DNA of 64,000 bases, taken from Micropterus salmoides (taxonomy: Eukaryota > Chordata > Actinopteri > Centrarchiformes > Centrarchidae). Both the position numbers and the translations under genes were made by a program. The DNA is taken from assembly GCF_014851395.1 (NCBI RefSeq), contig NW_024043372.1, positions 5,283,490 to 5,347,489 on the forward strand, given 5' to 3'. Below the pieces are notes generated by a model. The model made no database searches and was not told the origin of the DNA. It worked only from the letters and a program-made list of their open reading frames with translations. This document shows, piece after piece, positions 35,670 to 45,214 of this stretch (within the stretch, counting starts at the first letter, position 1; each line of letters begins with the position of its first letter).

Positions 35670-36106
35670 GTAAAATAATTACCAACACTTAATTACTGAT
35701 ATTACTAATGAAGGTTCTTTGGTCTGGTTTTATTCTTTTGTGTTAGTGTGCTTTACTACAGTTCAATTAAATTTCAATTCAATTTTATTTATATAGCGGC
35801 AAATCACAACAACAGTTATCTCACAGTGCTTTTCATAAAAGAGCAGGTCTAGACCGTACTCTGATGTTATTTACAGCCTGTAATAAGAGTAGAAATCCTA
35901 CAGCAATATACTGTACTGCAATACTGTAGAGCTCCAGTACTCAGGCAACTGCAACAAAATACAAAATTCAGGTTTGAAATCTCAAAGAAACAGTTTCCAA
36001 ACATTTACATTTGAACAGACTGGCTCTAACTATTACTCATTTATAGAGCAGCTAACGAAGTATCTGAAGTACACTGAAACTCATTTGGTGAACAGGAAAT
36101 AATGTG

Positions 36107-36158
<52 letters not shown>

Positions 36159-39100
36159 GGGATTAATCCTGCAAGGGTTTGGTAGTATGATCCAGGCAAG
36201 ATCATATTCTGGTAGAGATATATAAATTGCTAGAGATCAGATTCAGACTATAGCACTGAAACAGTTTCAGAATCTGACATGATGTGAACTTTTGTTTTTG
36301 ATCTACAGGCTGTGAGGACTCGTCTGAACAGTCTGGAGAAGATTCTGAAGTGATAAGATGCAGAGAAGGATGGGTTGAATTCACTTGCAAATATCCAAAA
36401 CAACATGAAAGTATTTCTGTAGTTACTCCCAAAAACACAACCATACAAACCACTAAAAAGGATGTGTGGGAAAACAAAGGCAGAGTTTCCCTGTACCATG
36501 ATACAAACAATAAAAATCTCAGGGTGGTCATCAAACAACTTGAACCTGAGGACTTTGGGAACTACACCTGTAAATTTACACGACGAGACTCATCCAGTGA
36601 CCATAAAGTGAAACTGGAAGTTGGTAAAATATGCTGCATCTTTTTTTAATACTGCCTCTCTTGTCCTTTCTTAAAGCACTGTTTTAAAGGGTAACTACCT
36701 ACTAGACTCAACCTCTGAGTCTTGCCAACTACATTATGGTTTTCACACACAATATTTGCATTGTTGGAAATCACCTGAATTAACATCACATGCCAACAAG
36801 AATCTATGTGATTATGTGTACAGCACAAAAATAATTTTGTGTAGCTTCTCTTTAAGAAAAATGCAACACAAATAAAGTAATGATTATTATTATTATTATT
36901 ATCAGTGTCAAAGACACAGTGACATTTGTCAAAACATCACTAAGAGAACAATAAATCATAAATAAAGTCAGATGTAACAACATATTCCTCTTTTTAATCT
37001 GTTACCACCAATCTACCTTGGTGTGCTTGTGAGGGATAGACGTATAATGTAAAAAACTAACTAACTACAGTTACATTTTTTAAATGTCTTTCAATGCCTG
37101 ATGCCAATTTGCCATAAAGCACACATTACAAGTCATGACAAGCATGTTTACTGTAATGGACATATTTCATGTTGTACCTTTCTTTTTTTTTTGCAGAGAA
37201 AAAAATGTGCCAGAGACAATTTAATCAAACTGCGTACAGAACAGCTAAAACCACCATCACATGTAATTACACAGGAAACAAATACAAGTTCTTCAGCAAA
37301 GAGAACGGTTCAATCTGTGAGGATATTTTATCAACAAAATCCTCTCTGAAGTCAAACGGGACATTCACTCTCACAGAAACCAACAGTAGCTTCAGCCTGT
37401 CCATCAGTAACGTGTCCTCACATGATGCTGGTGTCTACCGGTGTGGAGTGGAAACACATGAAGGAAGTTACAGAGCTGCTCTCAGAAAGATACAGCTGAA
37501 GGTTGAAGGTGAGCAGCACACATCTGACACTTTGAGCTTTGATTTACTCACACAGATAATTAAGGTGTCTCTGAAACACAGTGGGTCACTGATGGACCTG
37601 CTGTCTGTCTGTCTCTCAACAGATATTACTAACCTCACAAAGTCTCTAACTGTTGGACAGGATCTTACATACTGGTGTGAATATCCAAATGGTGCTCTGA
37701 TAAACAAATTCATCTGTAAGGGAGAAGATCCATCTATATGTCAACCTCTAGTAAGCACACAGCAAAACAAGAAAACTGGGAGGTTTTCCATCAAGGAGGA
37801 CAATAAGAAGAGAAATGTCACCATAACAGTGAGAGGAGTAACAACAGACGACACTGGGACGTACTGGTGTGGAGCAAAAAGCACTGACAAAACACGCAGC
37901 AACCCATTCTTCCATAAACTGGTGATGACTGTAGGTGAGTCTTCACAGGAGTTTTTAATTTAATTTAACAACAAAATACACCGTGTGACTGCCCTCCAGA
38001 ATGACACGCACAAGTGTTTTGTGATCTGACAACCATGTCAGCAGAACAACATCATGGGTCAAGGTTTGTTAGGTTTGACCACAAACAAGACTTACTTAGG
38101 GGTTAGGGAAAGATCATTGTTTGGGTTACCATAAGGTACTTAGGTTTAGAAAATATTTATTTATTATAGAAATACATATTTATGATGATCTATGATTCTG
38201 GTCTTGCCACTCCCAATAACTTTTTTTATCATGTGGATATTATTGACATTTATTCATTTAGCTGACGCTTTTATCCAAAGTGACTTACAATTGCTATACA
38301 TGTCAGAGGTCGCACGCCTCTGGAGAAACTAGGGGTTAAGTGTCTTGCTCAGGGACACAATGGTGTATAGGTCACAGTGGGGGGATTGAACCCGGGTGTC
38401 TCACACCAAAGGCATAGTCTTTTCCATTGCGCCATCACCACCCCGATATTATCTGACCTGATGTAGTGAGAAACTGCATTATTTGAAATACTGTATCATG
38501 TCATATTCACTTTTTTGATATTTGCTTCTGCTCCACTTTATGAAATAAAAGCTACAATAACTGCTGATTACTGGTCAACTTATATATTTCATATATATTT
38601 TCATATACATTTTATTTGCATTGTTCACCTGTACAGTTGCAGCACAAATGGATACAGACCATAGAAATAATTAGAACCCTTTGATTCTTATTTGAAGAAG
38701 CAAATCTGTGTCTGACACCCTGACAAGTCCCGGGCTCATCATGGCAATGTTTCCAGGTTTTTAATTAGTGATTTAAAAAAAATATGTATTTATTTTGTCT
38801 GCCAAATTGTGTTTTTTATTTTCTATACTTTGCTACTATTTATCTGTTATATCTATTTTCTAGGGCTGGGACAAAACGGTGATGGCTTTTGGTATAATAA
38901 TTCTACAACTATAACCATTGCTGCGGTCATCTGTGTAGCTGTGCTGGTGCTTGGGCTTATTTTTGTTCTCATCTGCAAACGTAAGAAATTCACACATTCA
39001 CAATTCGCACATTCACATACATACATGCAAACACACTTCTCTTTACTTTCTTACATTGTCTTTTTTTTCTTTTCCAGGATTTAAGCGTTCAAAAAACACA

Positions 39101-40434
39101 ATAAATGAGGAAGCACAGTACAACAATGAGGCAAGTGTACATATTTTAAATTACTGTACTGTGTGTGTGTTTGCGGGCATCCGTATTGCTGGATGTAATT
39201 GAAAACAGGTGGAATTTGCATGTCAAGGTGGGTTTGCTTGGGAACTAAGAATTGGACTAAAATGCTGAAATAATAGGCAAAGTAAAGATCAATGATTTAA
39301 CTGCAGGATAAATCAGCTTACAGGCAGACTTGTAGGCAGACAGGCAATGCACAGGTAACAGGCAGGAAGATACAGATCCAGGTAACGCTAAAAATAAATA
39401 AAAAACGTAGCAACTAAGCACATGGAAACTAGGATGAAGTGACAATGAAAAAGGGAAGGGAGCTGTTACAGTATATTATATTATATATTATATATTATAT
39501 ATATTTGGTTGAGTTGCAGGTGAGGAGTGGGCAGACTGGGCCAAGTAACTGCTGGGCTGATGAGAGAAGTGGGAACACGAGTATATTTGGCTGTGGCAGT
39601 CAGGAAAAGGAGGGAAAGCCTGAGGGTATCTTGCAGAGAGCTTGAGGATAGCAGGTCTGGAGAGTTAGAGAAAGAGACAGAGAGCAATGCAGAGGCCCGG
39701 AAGGAGAGAGCGTGACTGAAGAGAGGGACTAAGCCAGAATCTGTACATGTTTGATGCCTGAGGCCTCAGAGTTTGGGATACAGTATTAGCTGTACATTAA
39801 ATGCTTAAATTTTAACATTGCAAATTTACTGTGCATCCCATGACTTATGGGCTGAATTGCCAAAAATGTATGCACTTGTCAATTAAAGTCTGTGAATGTT
39901 TTGTAATTTACTGTTTCTAGCAGTGGTTCACTAACTTGACATTGTCTTTTCATCTTTCTTTGTTGTGGTGTAAGCTAACCTGCCACAGTTTACAACATGT
40001 TTGCTATCATTTAATTTAACCTAAAATCCCAATACAGGTGAGACTGATGGGAATGTAAGCAGGTATTTGGCATATGTATTAGATCAATTGATATTTTTGA
40101 CTGATGGTGACACTCATATATATATATATATATACCACTGGATAAGAAAACTCTCTGGCCTGATGATGGGCTGGATGAAAAGATGAGGAATGTTTGGCTG
40201 CAGTGAAGCCCGGGCAGCTTAGTATGGTCAGTGCTTATTGTTAGGATTGCATAAACTAATCATCTTGTGTTTTTCATTCTGCTCTGGAAGGATCGTGCCT
40301 ATGAGGAGATACAGGAGCTCCCCCAGATGCCAGGTTCAGGAAGGGAACTTAAATCTGTTTACGCCACTGCCAACTTTCCCACAAACCCATCTTCTGCCTC
40401 GCAGCATTACTACAACATCAATATTCATAGTTAG
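35627..40434 (+). CDS. CMRF35-like/CD300-pIgR-type receptor 1 (three Ig domains)
   Basis: A type I membrane receptor read from seven exons: 35627-35669, 36309-36623, 37197-37508, 37623-37934, 38864-38980, 39078-39130 and 40291-40434. Introns are phase 1 up to the last two exons, and the total is 432 codons including TAG. Domains: signal peptide (about 1-15), three Ig-V-like domains (about 25-120, 121-224, 225-328), a 23-residue transmembrane segment without charged residues, and a tail with AYEEIQE and SVYATA. The third domain keeps the YWCEYP, FICKG, SICQ and TYWCGA cysteines typical of the CD300/pIgR family. In the second, the expected Cys is Ser (FFSKENGSIC) and the Trp before the last Cys is Arg (VYRCGV). 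About ten N-glycosylation sites. The last intron may use a GC donor. The tail is about 45 residues shorter than that of its paralogue. Probably a leukocyte receptor with an unknown ligand. Confidence 0.85.
35756..35875. repeat. L2-type LINE 3'-end fragment in intron 1 of receptor gene 1
   Basis: CAATTTTATTTATATAGCGG and GAGCAGGTCTAGACCGTACT are typical 3' non-coding sequence of teleost L2-like LINEs, and the start of the block is also seen at 55675. Gene 2 reads straight across this position (TTTATGACAGCCTGTAACG), so the insertion is specific to copy A. Confidence 0.7.
36103..36156. repeat. (GT)n microsatellite in intron 1 of receptor gene 1
   Basis: About 54 bp of GT dinucleotides with one GC interruption. 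It is absent from the matching intron of gene 2. Confidence 0.95.
36309..36623 (+). CDS. Receptor 1 exon 2, first Ig-V-like domain
   Basis: It follows acceptor CTACAG and ends at GTTG before GTAAAA. It starts CEDSSEQSGEDSEVIRC, a single short acidic SG segment that is expanded in gene 2. A divergent V domain then has WVEFTCKYP and EPEDFGNYTCKF as its core cysteine motifs. Confidence 0.85.
37197..37508 (+). CDS. Receptor 1 exon 3, second Ig-V-like domain
   Basis: The 312-bp phase 1-1 exon is bounded by TTTTGCAG and GTGAGC. The core reads TTITCNYTG, YKFFSKENGSIC and SHDAGVYRCGVE. Compared with gene 2, the Cys before KENG is Ser and the Trp before CGV is Arg, so the extra disulfide of the family cannot form normally. 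Confidence 0.85.
37623..37934 (+). CDS. Receptor 1 exon 4, third Ig-V-like domain (absent from gene 2)
   Basis: A 312-bp phase 1-1 exon after acceptor CTCAACAG, ending before GTGAGT. It encodes a canonical CD300/pIgR-type V domain with YWCEYPNG, KFICKGEDPSIC and TDDTGTYWCGA. The corresponding part of gene 2 is missing. Confidence 0.85.
37970..38150. repeat. Dispersed repeat (CCAGAATGACACG type), copy 3
   Basis: Same phrases as 32820-33050 and 47030-47270, in intron 4 of receptor gene 1. Confidence 0.65.
38244..38444 (-). mobile_element. tRNA-derived SINE in intron 4 of receptor gene 1
   Basis: The minus strand has the B-box-like GGTTCAATCCCCC, TCCCTGAGCAAGACACTTAA and the tail AAGTCACTTTGGATAAAAGC. 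It is flanked by GATATTAT direct repeats at 38236-38243 and 38445-38452, a plausible 8-bp target duplication. Absent from gene 2. Confidence 0.8.
38864..38980 (+). CDS. Receptor 1 exon 5, stalk and transmembrane segment
   Basis: Encodes LGQNGDGFWYNNST, then a hydrophobic stretch ITIAAVICVAVLVLGLIFVL, ending with ICK and the first base of Arg. No charged residue lies within the membrane, so pairing with an ITAM adaptor through a charged residue is not expected. Confidence 0.85.
39078..39130 (+). CDS. Receptor 1 exon 6, cytoplasmic juxtamembrane; GC donor
   Basis: Encodes RFKRSKNTINEEAQYNNE. The exon end reads ATGAG followed by GCAAGT, whereas gene 2 has ATGAG followed by GTATGT. AG|GCAAGT is the known consensus of functional GC-AG introns, so splicing may persist. 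Confidence 0.75.
40038..40054 (+). other. Candidate 17-nt microexon, receptor gene 1
   Basis: GTGAGACTGATGGGAAT lies between an acceptor-like CAATACAG and a donor-like GTAAGC, and is conserved at 52836-52852 in gene 2. Inclusion would shift the last exon into a different open frame. It may instead be unspliced intron sequence. Confidence 0.3.
40291..40434 (+). CDS. Receptor 1 exon 7, truncated cytoplasmic tail
   Basis: It starts DRAYEEIQELPQMPGSG after CTGGAAG and continues with LKSVYATANFPTNPSS to TAG (40432-40434). Gene 2 continues for about another 45 codons. A deletion of about 18 nt plus further indels after NINIH produce the early stop here. Confidence 0.8.
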   Translation, partial: DRAYEEIQELPQMPGSGRELKSVYATANFPTNPSSASQHYYNINIHS

Positions 40435-40666
40435 TGTGGTGACACATCATGCTGTGAGGGACAATGACCAATTTCCCATCCAATCGACTGTTAATCACCC
40501 AACCAGCTCTTCCGAAGACACTTTTTATTCTTTTTATTGTGACAGTTAATTGTATATTGATGTAATATTTTTACAGGACTAAATTTGAGGTTTAGTTGCA
40601 GAGTGTCAATCAACTAACACCTCAAAAAGGAATTAATTTAATCATCACCTGAGCAATATTCACTGA

Positions 40667-40672
40667 AATAAA
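40667..40672 (+). promoter_or_regulatory. Candidate poly(A) signal, receptor gene 1
   Basis: AATAAA about 235 bp after the stop codon. The aligned position in gene 2 reads AATAGA. Confidence 0.5.
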
Positions 40673-40828
40673 GTTTATCCATGACAGATTGCATACAGGT
40701 GTGCTTGATAGTATGTAAGACATTTACCTATTTAATCAATAATTTGGCATTCTTGCAGCAGTTTATTATTGTTGTTACCGTTACTGAATTTTTGACTTTA
40801 TTGTAAAAGGCAAATTTTTTGTTTCATG

Positions 40829-40925
40829 TTATGGTGGATTTATAGACATATTTCTTGGCCTGGGTTCAAGAGTTCAGTCTTAGAGAGGTTTAGTTGAAGG
40901 TGGCAAGCCTTCAACCATTCAGATA
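40829..40925 (-). mobile_element. L2-type LINE fragment, left part
   Basis: Closely resembles 8635-8715 (TGTTATGGTGGAT, GAGTTCAGTCTTAGAGAGGT, GTTTAGTTGAAGGTGG). It is interrupted by a DNA transposon at 40926 and resumes at 42168. Confidence 0.8.
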
Positions 40926-42166
40926 CACTCACCTAAAGGATTATTAGCAACACCTGTTAAATTTCTCATTAATGCAATTATCTAATCAACCAATCACATG
41001 GCAGTTGCTTCAATGCATTTAGGGGTGTGGTCCTGGTCAAGACAATCTCCTGAACTCCAAACTGAATGTCAGAACGGGAAAGAAAGGTGATTTAAGCAAT
41101 TTTGAGCGCGGCATGGTTGTTGGTGCCAGACGGGCCGGTCTGAGTATTTCACAATCTGCTCAGTTACTGGGATTTTCACGCACAACCATTTCTAGGGTTT
41201 ACAAAGAATGGTGTGAAAAGGGAAAAACATCCAGTATGCGGCAGTCCTGTGGGCGAAAATGCCTTGTTGATGCTAGAGGTCAGAGGAGAATGGGCCGACC
41301 GATTCAAGCTGAGATTCAAGAGCAACTTTGACTGAAATAACCACTAACTAACCACGTTACAACCGAGGTATGCAGCAAAGCATTTGTGAAGCCACAACAC
41401 GCACAACCTTGAGGCGGATGGGCTACAACAGCAGAAGACCCCACCGGGTACCACTCATCTCCACTACAAATAGGAAAAAGAGGCTACAATTTGCAAGAGC
41501 TCACCAAAATTGGACAGTTGAAGACTGGAAAAATGTTGCCTGGTCTGATGAGTCTCGATTTCTGTTGAGACATTCAGATGGTAGAGTCAGAATTTGGCGT
41601 AAACAGAATGAGAACATGGATCCATCATGCCTTGTTACCACTGTGCAGGCTGGTGGTGGTGGTGTAATGGTGTGGGGGATATTTTCTTGGCACACTTTAG
41701 GCCCCTTAGTGCCAATTGGGCATCGTTTAAATGCCACGGCCTACCTGAGCATTGTTTCTGACCATGTCCATCCCTTTATGGCCACCATGTACCCATCCTC
41801 TGATGGCTACTTCCAGCAGGATAATGCACCATGTCACAAAGCTCCAATCATTTCAAATTGGTTTCCTGAACATGACAATGAGTTCACTGTACTAAAATGG
41901 CCCCCACAGTCACCAGATCTCAACCCAATAGAGCATCTTTGGGATGTGGTGGAACGGGAGCTTCGTGCCCTGGATGTGCATCCCACAAATCTCCATCAAC
42001 TGCAAGATGCTATCCATCAATATGGGCCAACATTTCTAAAGAATGCTTTCAGCACCTTGTTGAATCAATGCCACGTAGAATTAAGGCAGTTCTGAAGGCG
42101 AAAGGGGGTCAAACACAGTATTAGTATGGTTCCTGATGATGTTCCTAATAATCCTTTAGGTGAGTG
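40926..42166 (+). mobile_element. Tc1/mariner transposon with DD36E spacing
   Basis: A 1241-bp element with terminal inverted repeats CACTCACCTAAAGGATTATT at the left and the reverse complement at the right end (one mismatch appears a few bases further in). It is flanked by TA duplications (40924-40925 and 42167-42168) within an L2-type LINE fragment. The internal transposase is nearly full length but frameshifted. The spacing between the second Asp and the Glu is 36 residues. Confidence 0.93.
41113..42124 (+). pseudogene. Tc1/mariner transposase pseudogene, DD36E type
   Basis: The N-terminal part (41113-41331) has two helix-turn-helix-like segments (SISQSAQLLGFSRTTISRVY and a GRP-like MGRPIQ linker). 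It then hits a stop. The catalytic part continues in another frame (41370-42095) with WSDESRFLL (first Asp), GGGGVMVWGIF, FQQDNAPCHKA (second Asp) and SPDLNPIEHLWD (Glu). Exactly 36 residues separate the second Asp and the Glu, unlike the 34 of classical Tc1 elements. A further shift near 42015 puts the true C terminus (ISKECFQHLVESMPRRI) in the third frame. At least two frameshifts make it non-functional, but all three catalytic residues are preserved. Confidence 0.9.
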
Positions 42167-42167
42167 T

Positions 42168-42262
42168 ATGTCCAAGAGGCAATCCCTGATCTGTGCTGAG
42201 AAGGTGGAGCTGTCTGGCAGGTAGAGCTGCGCATCGTCTATGTAGCAGGGCCGGCAGTGTTG
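42168..42262 (-). mobile_element. L2-type LINE fragment, right part, fused to another repeat
   Basis: Continues the LINE piece at 40829-40925 (GATCTGTGCTGAGAAGGTGG, GCATCGTCTATGTAGCAG) and then runs into GTGTTGGAGCCCTAGGCAAG. The same fusion is seen at 63425-63560. Confidence 0.7.
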
Positions 42263-42745
42263 GAGCCCTAGGCAAGAATTTACATTGGCGCCCCCAGCCC
42301 ACCCCACCTGCCCAACCCTAAACAGTCTGTGACATTACCCACTGCAGTGTGTACAAAGTTCTGCAGTCAAACATCTGAAAAGCCAGGTCAATAATAAGTG
42401 TACCAAACAGAGGAATAGGGGTTGGACATGGGGCCTTTTAAAAGAGGTTGGGAAAGTTCAACTATGAAACTTCATCTCGTAAGGTTCGCTGAAATCAATT
42501 TCAGATGTGTAGCTTGTGGCTGCTTTTGCGCGAGTCGACAACTTTTCTAACACAGGCAAACATCAAGCAAGTCTAACAACACAAGACACAGCAAGCTAAG
42601 ATATTATTGACCAGACCAATCCAATCTTAGTAGTTCATCTGTCCTGAATACTGAGCTAGCTTCCCAGCAAGCAATTTTGCATTAAAAAGACGTCTAATAA
42701 CCGTTTTAACAGTTCAGACGTCTAGGCTTCAACAGGGTTGAATTT
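42263..42745. other. Non-coding spacer, repeat-like
   Basis: It begins with GAGCCCTAGGCAAGAATTTA and GCGCCCCCAGCC, which look repeat-derived. No gene was seen. Confidence 0.4.
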
Positions 42746-43010
42746 GGGCTGTCAATGAAAAGTTAATAGACTTCTAACCATAGCCAAAGAACAGACTAGT
42801 CAACAATTCGGCTGCTACTAGATGACTACATAAAGGCTTAGGTCTATTAGACAATGAATTGGGGTCTAGGCTAAAACAAGGCTACATATGGGCTGTCAGT
42901 GAAAGTTTAGTAGATGTCTAACTGTAGTGAAAGAATAGACTGTTCATAAAATAGACAGCTTTAGAATGACTATATATATATACCTCTAATTGACAGCAAA
43001 AATAATGGCT
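42746..43010. repeat. Imperfect tandem repeat, about 145-bp period
   Basis: TGGGCTGTCAATGAAAAGTT with AGACTTCTAACCATAG and AAAGAACAGACTAGTC at 42746-42806 recurs as TGGGCTGTCAGTGAAAGTTT, AGATGTCTAACTGTAG and AAAGAATAGACTGTTC at 42891-42955. The preceding bases contain GACGTCT motifs. Class unknown. Confidence 0.6.
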
Positions 43011-43403
43011 AAAGGATTTTTTTTACTCAAATATAACAGGTTCTTATAAATGGCAATCCATCCAAACAAAGTAATTATAAAGATTTTTATTAAGAAAAAT
43101 TATTACAATGTAGACAACTTAAGATAATACATGATATGAAGGAAATAATCAAAATATTATCATTATATGAGTATATTGAGCACAAATACAAAATTATATA
43201 ACAATTATGAAAAAACTACAAACAATTTTACCAACATTCTGTATTTAAAATTAAAGAGTGACAACATAAAAGGGTTTGGCTATATCCAAATCTGGCGCTT
43301 CAAGGTAGGGTATGATGAGCTGGATACCATATTGTGCCAGACAGATTTTACTTACAAGAGAGTATTAATATAGGCCTACTCCTCTGTCTGTTTTATTATT
43401 TAT
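43011..43403. other. Non-coding, AT-rich
   Basis: Low-complexity A/T-rich sequence with no recognised feature. Confidence 0.45.
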
Positions 43404-43700
43404 TTAATTATATATTGATTTGTCACCTGGTGGAAGCTGATGTTCTTCACGGTTCTTCAGTTGAGTTTGAATGAAGCTTTTAACGGTCTCCTCTGGGGCT
43501 TCACCCGCCTGCTCCGTGATGCCCGAAATTACCAGATCATGCTGCATATTAAGTAACGAGCCTGGACCTTTGAGGACCTTGTTTTTCCGCCGCCAGCTCA
43601 ACCAATTCAGGATCTCTGTGAAATCTGCGCCTTGTGAGGAGACTGCTCCAGGTGATGTTCCAGGTGAGTCTTTGGTGCGGTTTCTCTTTGATTTCCCCAT
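43404..43700 (-). CDS. Unrecognised ORF, possible retroelement ORF1 fragment
   Basis: From the ATG at 43700-43698 the frame runs 98 codons, starting MGKSKRNRTKDSPG. It has a hydrophilic Ser/Pro/Gly segment, then FTEILNWLSWRRKNK and QHDLVISGI followed by a charged stretch. The LVISGI block is loosely like ORF1 proteins of non-LTR retrotransposons, but I cannot name the family. The upstream minus-strand sequence (43740-43945) is GC-richer than its surroundings and could be a retroelement 5' region or a host promoter. It could also be a first exon of an unknown gene or have no function. Confidence 0.3.
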   Translation of the reverse strand: MGKSKRNRTKDSPGTSPGAVSSQGADFTEILNWLSWRRKNKVLKGPGSLLNMQHDLVISGITEQAGEAPEETVKSFIQTQLKNREEHQLPPGDKSIYN

Positions 43701-43748
43701 GACCACTCGATGAAAACACTGGTCAATGTAAACTTCAATGTCCTCCAA

Positions 43749-44149
43749 ACACCCGTCCTCGAGGACCTCCAGTGCGATTTGACTGCAATTATTTGTTAAT
43801 TGGCTTAAAATTGGCGGATTATTTGGTTAATGAAATGTTTGTTTAGCTGCGCGCTGCCATGTTTGAATTGCACCAAGTCTCACGAGATTACACAAACGCT
43901 CACCGTGTCATCTCCCCCCTCGGTCTCTCACTCGGCGCCAGTCTCTTAGATATTTGGGATCCATAAGTATTGAATATGTAAGAATATGAATATAAGTAAG
44001 GATTGAATATGTTTACTCATAAGACATGTCTTACTATCAAATGTGTTGAAATTAAATAAACACACAGTATATTTTTAATTATCATTCTAATGAAGGTAAA
44101 AACAGATTTAATTATCACCTAGATTATTTCCGACAGTAATGATTGTGAA
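43749..44149. other. Non-coding; CpG-richer patch then AT-rich
   Basis: 43840-43945 (GCGCGCTGCCATG, CTCGGTCTCTCACTCGGCGCC) is markedly GC-richer than the surroundings. The rest is AT-rich. Confidence 0.4.
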
Positions 44150-45214
44150 TTGTTTTTATTTTATTTTACTGGTAAGGTGGTGTCAATCAGAGCCTCTATT
44201 ACCCCAGCGGCCTCTTACTCAGAGGTTCCTCACCAGCAACAAAATAGTTTTAACCAGTTTTATCCCATCTACTTGTCTGAGCTTTTAAAAACAGTATCAC
44301 AAACAAGTGTGTCTTCCAGCCCACTTGATGTAGTACTTTAGTTTTTACTAAAAGTAGGCTACTGGATTTTGCAGGGCCCTGTTTGCTTTCTGTTTTTAAC
44401 AGCTCTCTATCTACCGGTTGTGTCCCTGACTATTTTAAAACAGCTTGTGTGAACCCACTATTACAATAAGGCTGGATCTGGATCCCTCCCTCCCTCAAAA
44501 TTTTAGACCAATTTCCAAATTACCTTTTAATATCAAAGATTTTAGAAGGAATTGTGTCAAAACAATGGCTCTCTGTACTGGAAAATAACAATATATTTGA
44601 AAAGTTTCAATCTGGTACCACAGCACTGAGACTGCCCTGTTTAGAGTCATCATTGACCTTTTAATGTCCGCTGATGAAGGTATGTGCTCAGTCCTAGCAC
44701 TCCTGGACCTTAGCGCTGCATTTGACACCATTGATCTCAACATCATGTTAGACAGACTGAAGCACTGGGTGGGGATCTCTGGTACTGCCCTAGAATGACT
44801 TTCATCCTACCTGTCCAATAGGAGGTTATGTGTTTCTGTGAAAAACTATGTATTTTCGTTCTGTGTGGTTAAATATGGTGTGCCTAAGGGGTCGGTCTTA
44901 GGACCCATTTTATTTTCCTTGCATTTGATTCCCCTTGGACACAGTATCCAGAAACATGGTGCTTCATTTTATGTTTGCGCTGATGATACACAGATGTACC
45001 TGCCCTGACAGACCCTGGAATGCTGAGTTCACATATTAATTGCCTCAAAATTGGATGTCTAAAAATTTCTTCCAGCTGAACTCAGACAAAACATGGATCC
45101 TGATCACTGGGTCCCAGCAAATGGCAAAGCAAATACTGCCATCTGCTGGTTCCCTAGTGGATCATGTCAGGCCATGTCTTGGCATCTAGTTTGACAGTAA
45201 TTTTAGTTACCACA

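Larger units (their letters stand above)
32493..40815 (+). repeat. Segmental duplication, copy A (receptor gene 1)
   Basis: Aligns by eye along its length with 46670-53790. Shared landmarks are ACTGTCTTCA at 32493 and 46672, ATTTCCTGTTGACTAACTGC at 35415 and 49328, all receptor exons except exon 4, intron blocks such as TACCTACTAGACTCAACCTC, and TTTGGCATTCTTGCAGCAG at about 40742 and 53700. Copy A uniquely contains a SINE at 34096-34442, an L2-end insertion at 35756-35875, a (GT)n at 36103-36156, a third Ig exon and a SINE at 38244-38444. Confidence 0.85.
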
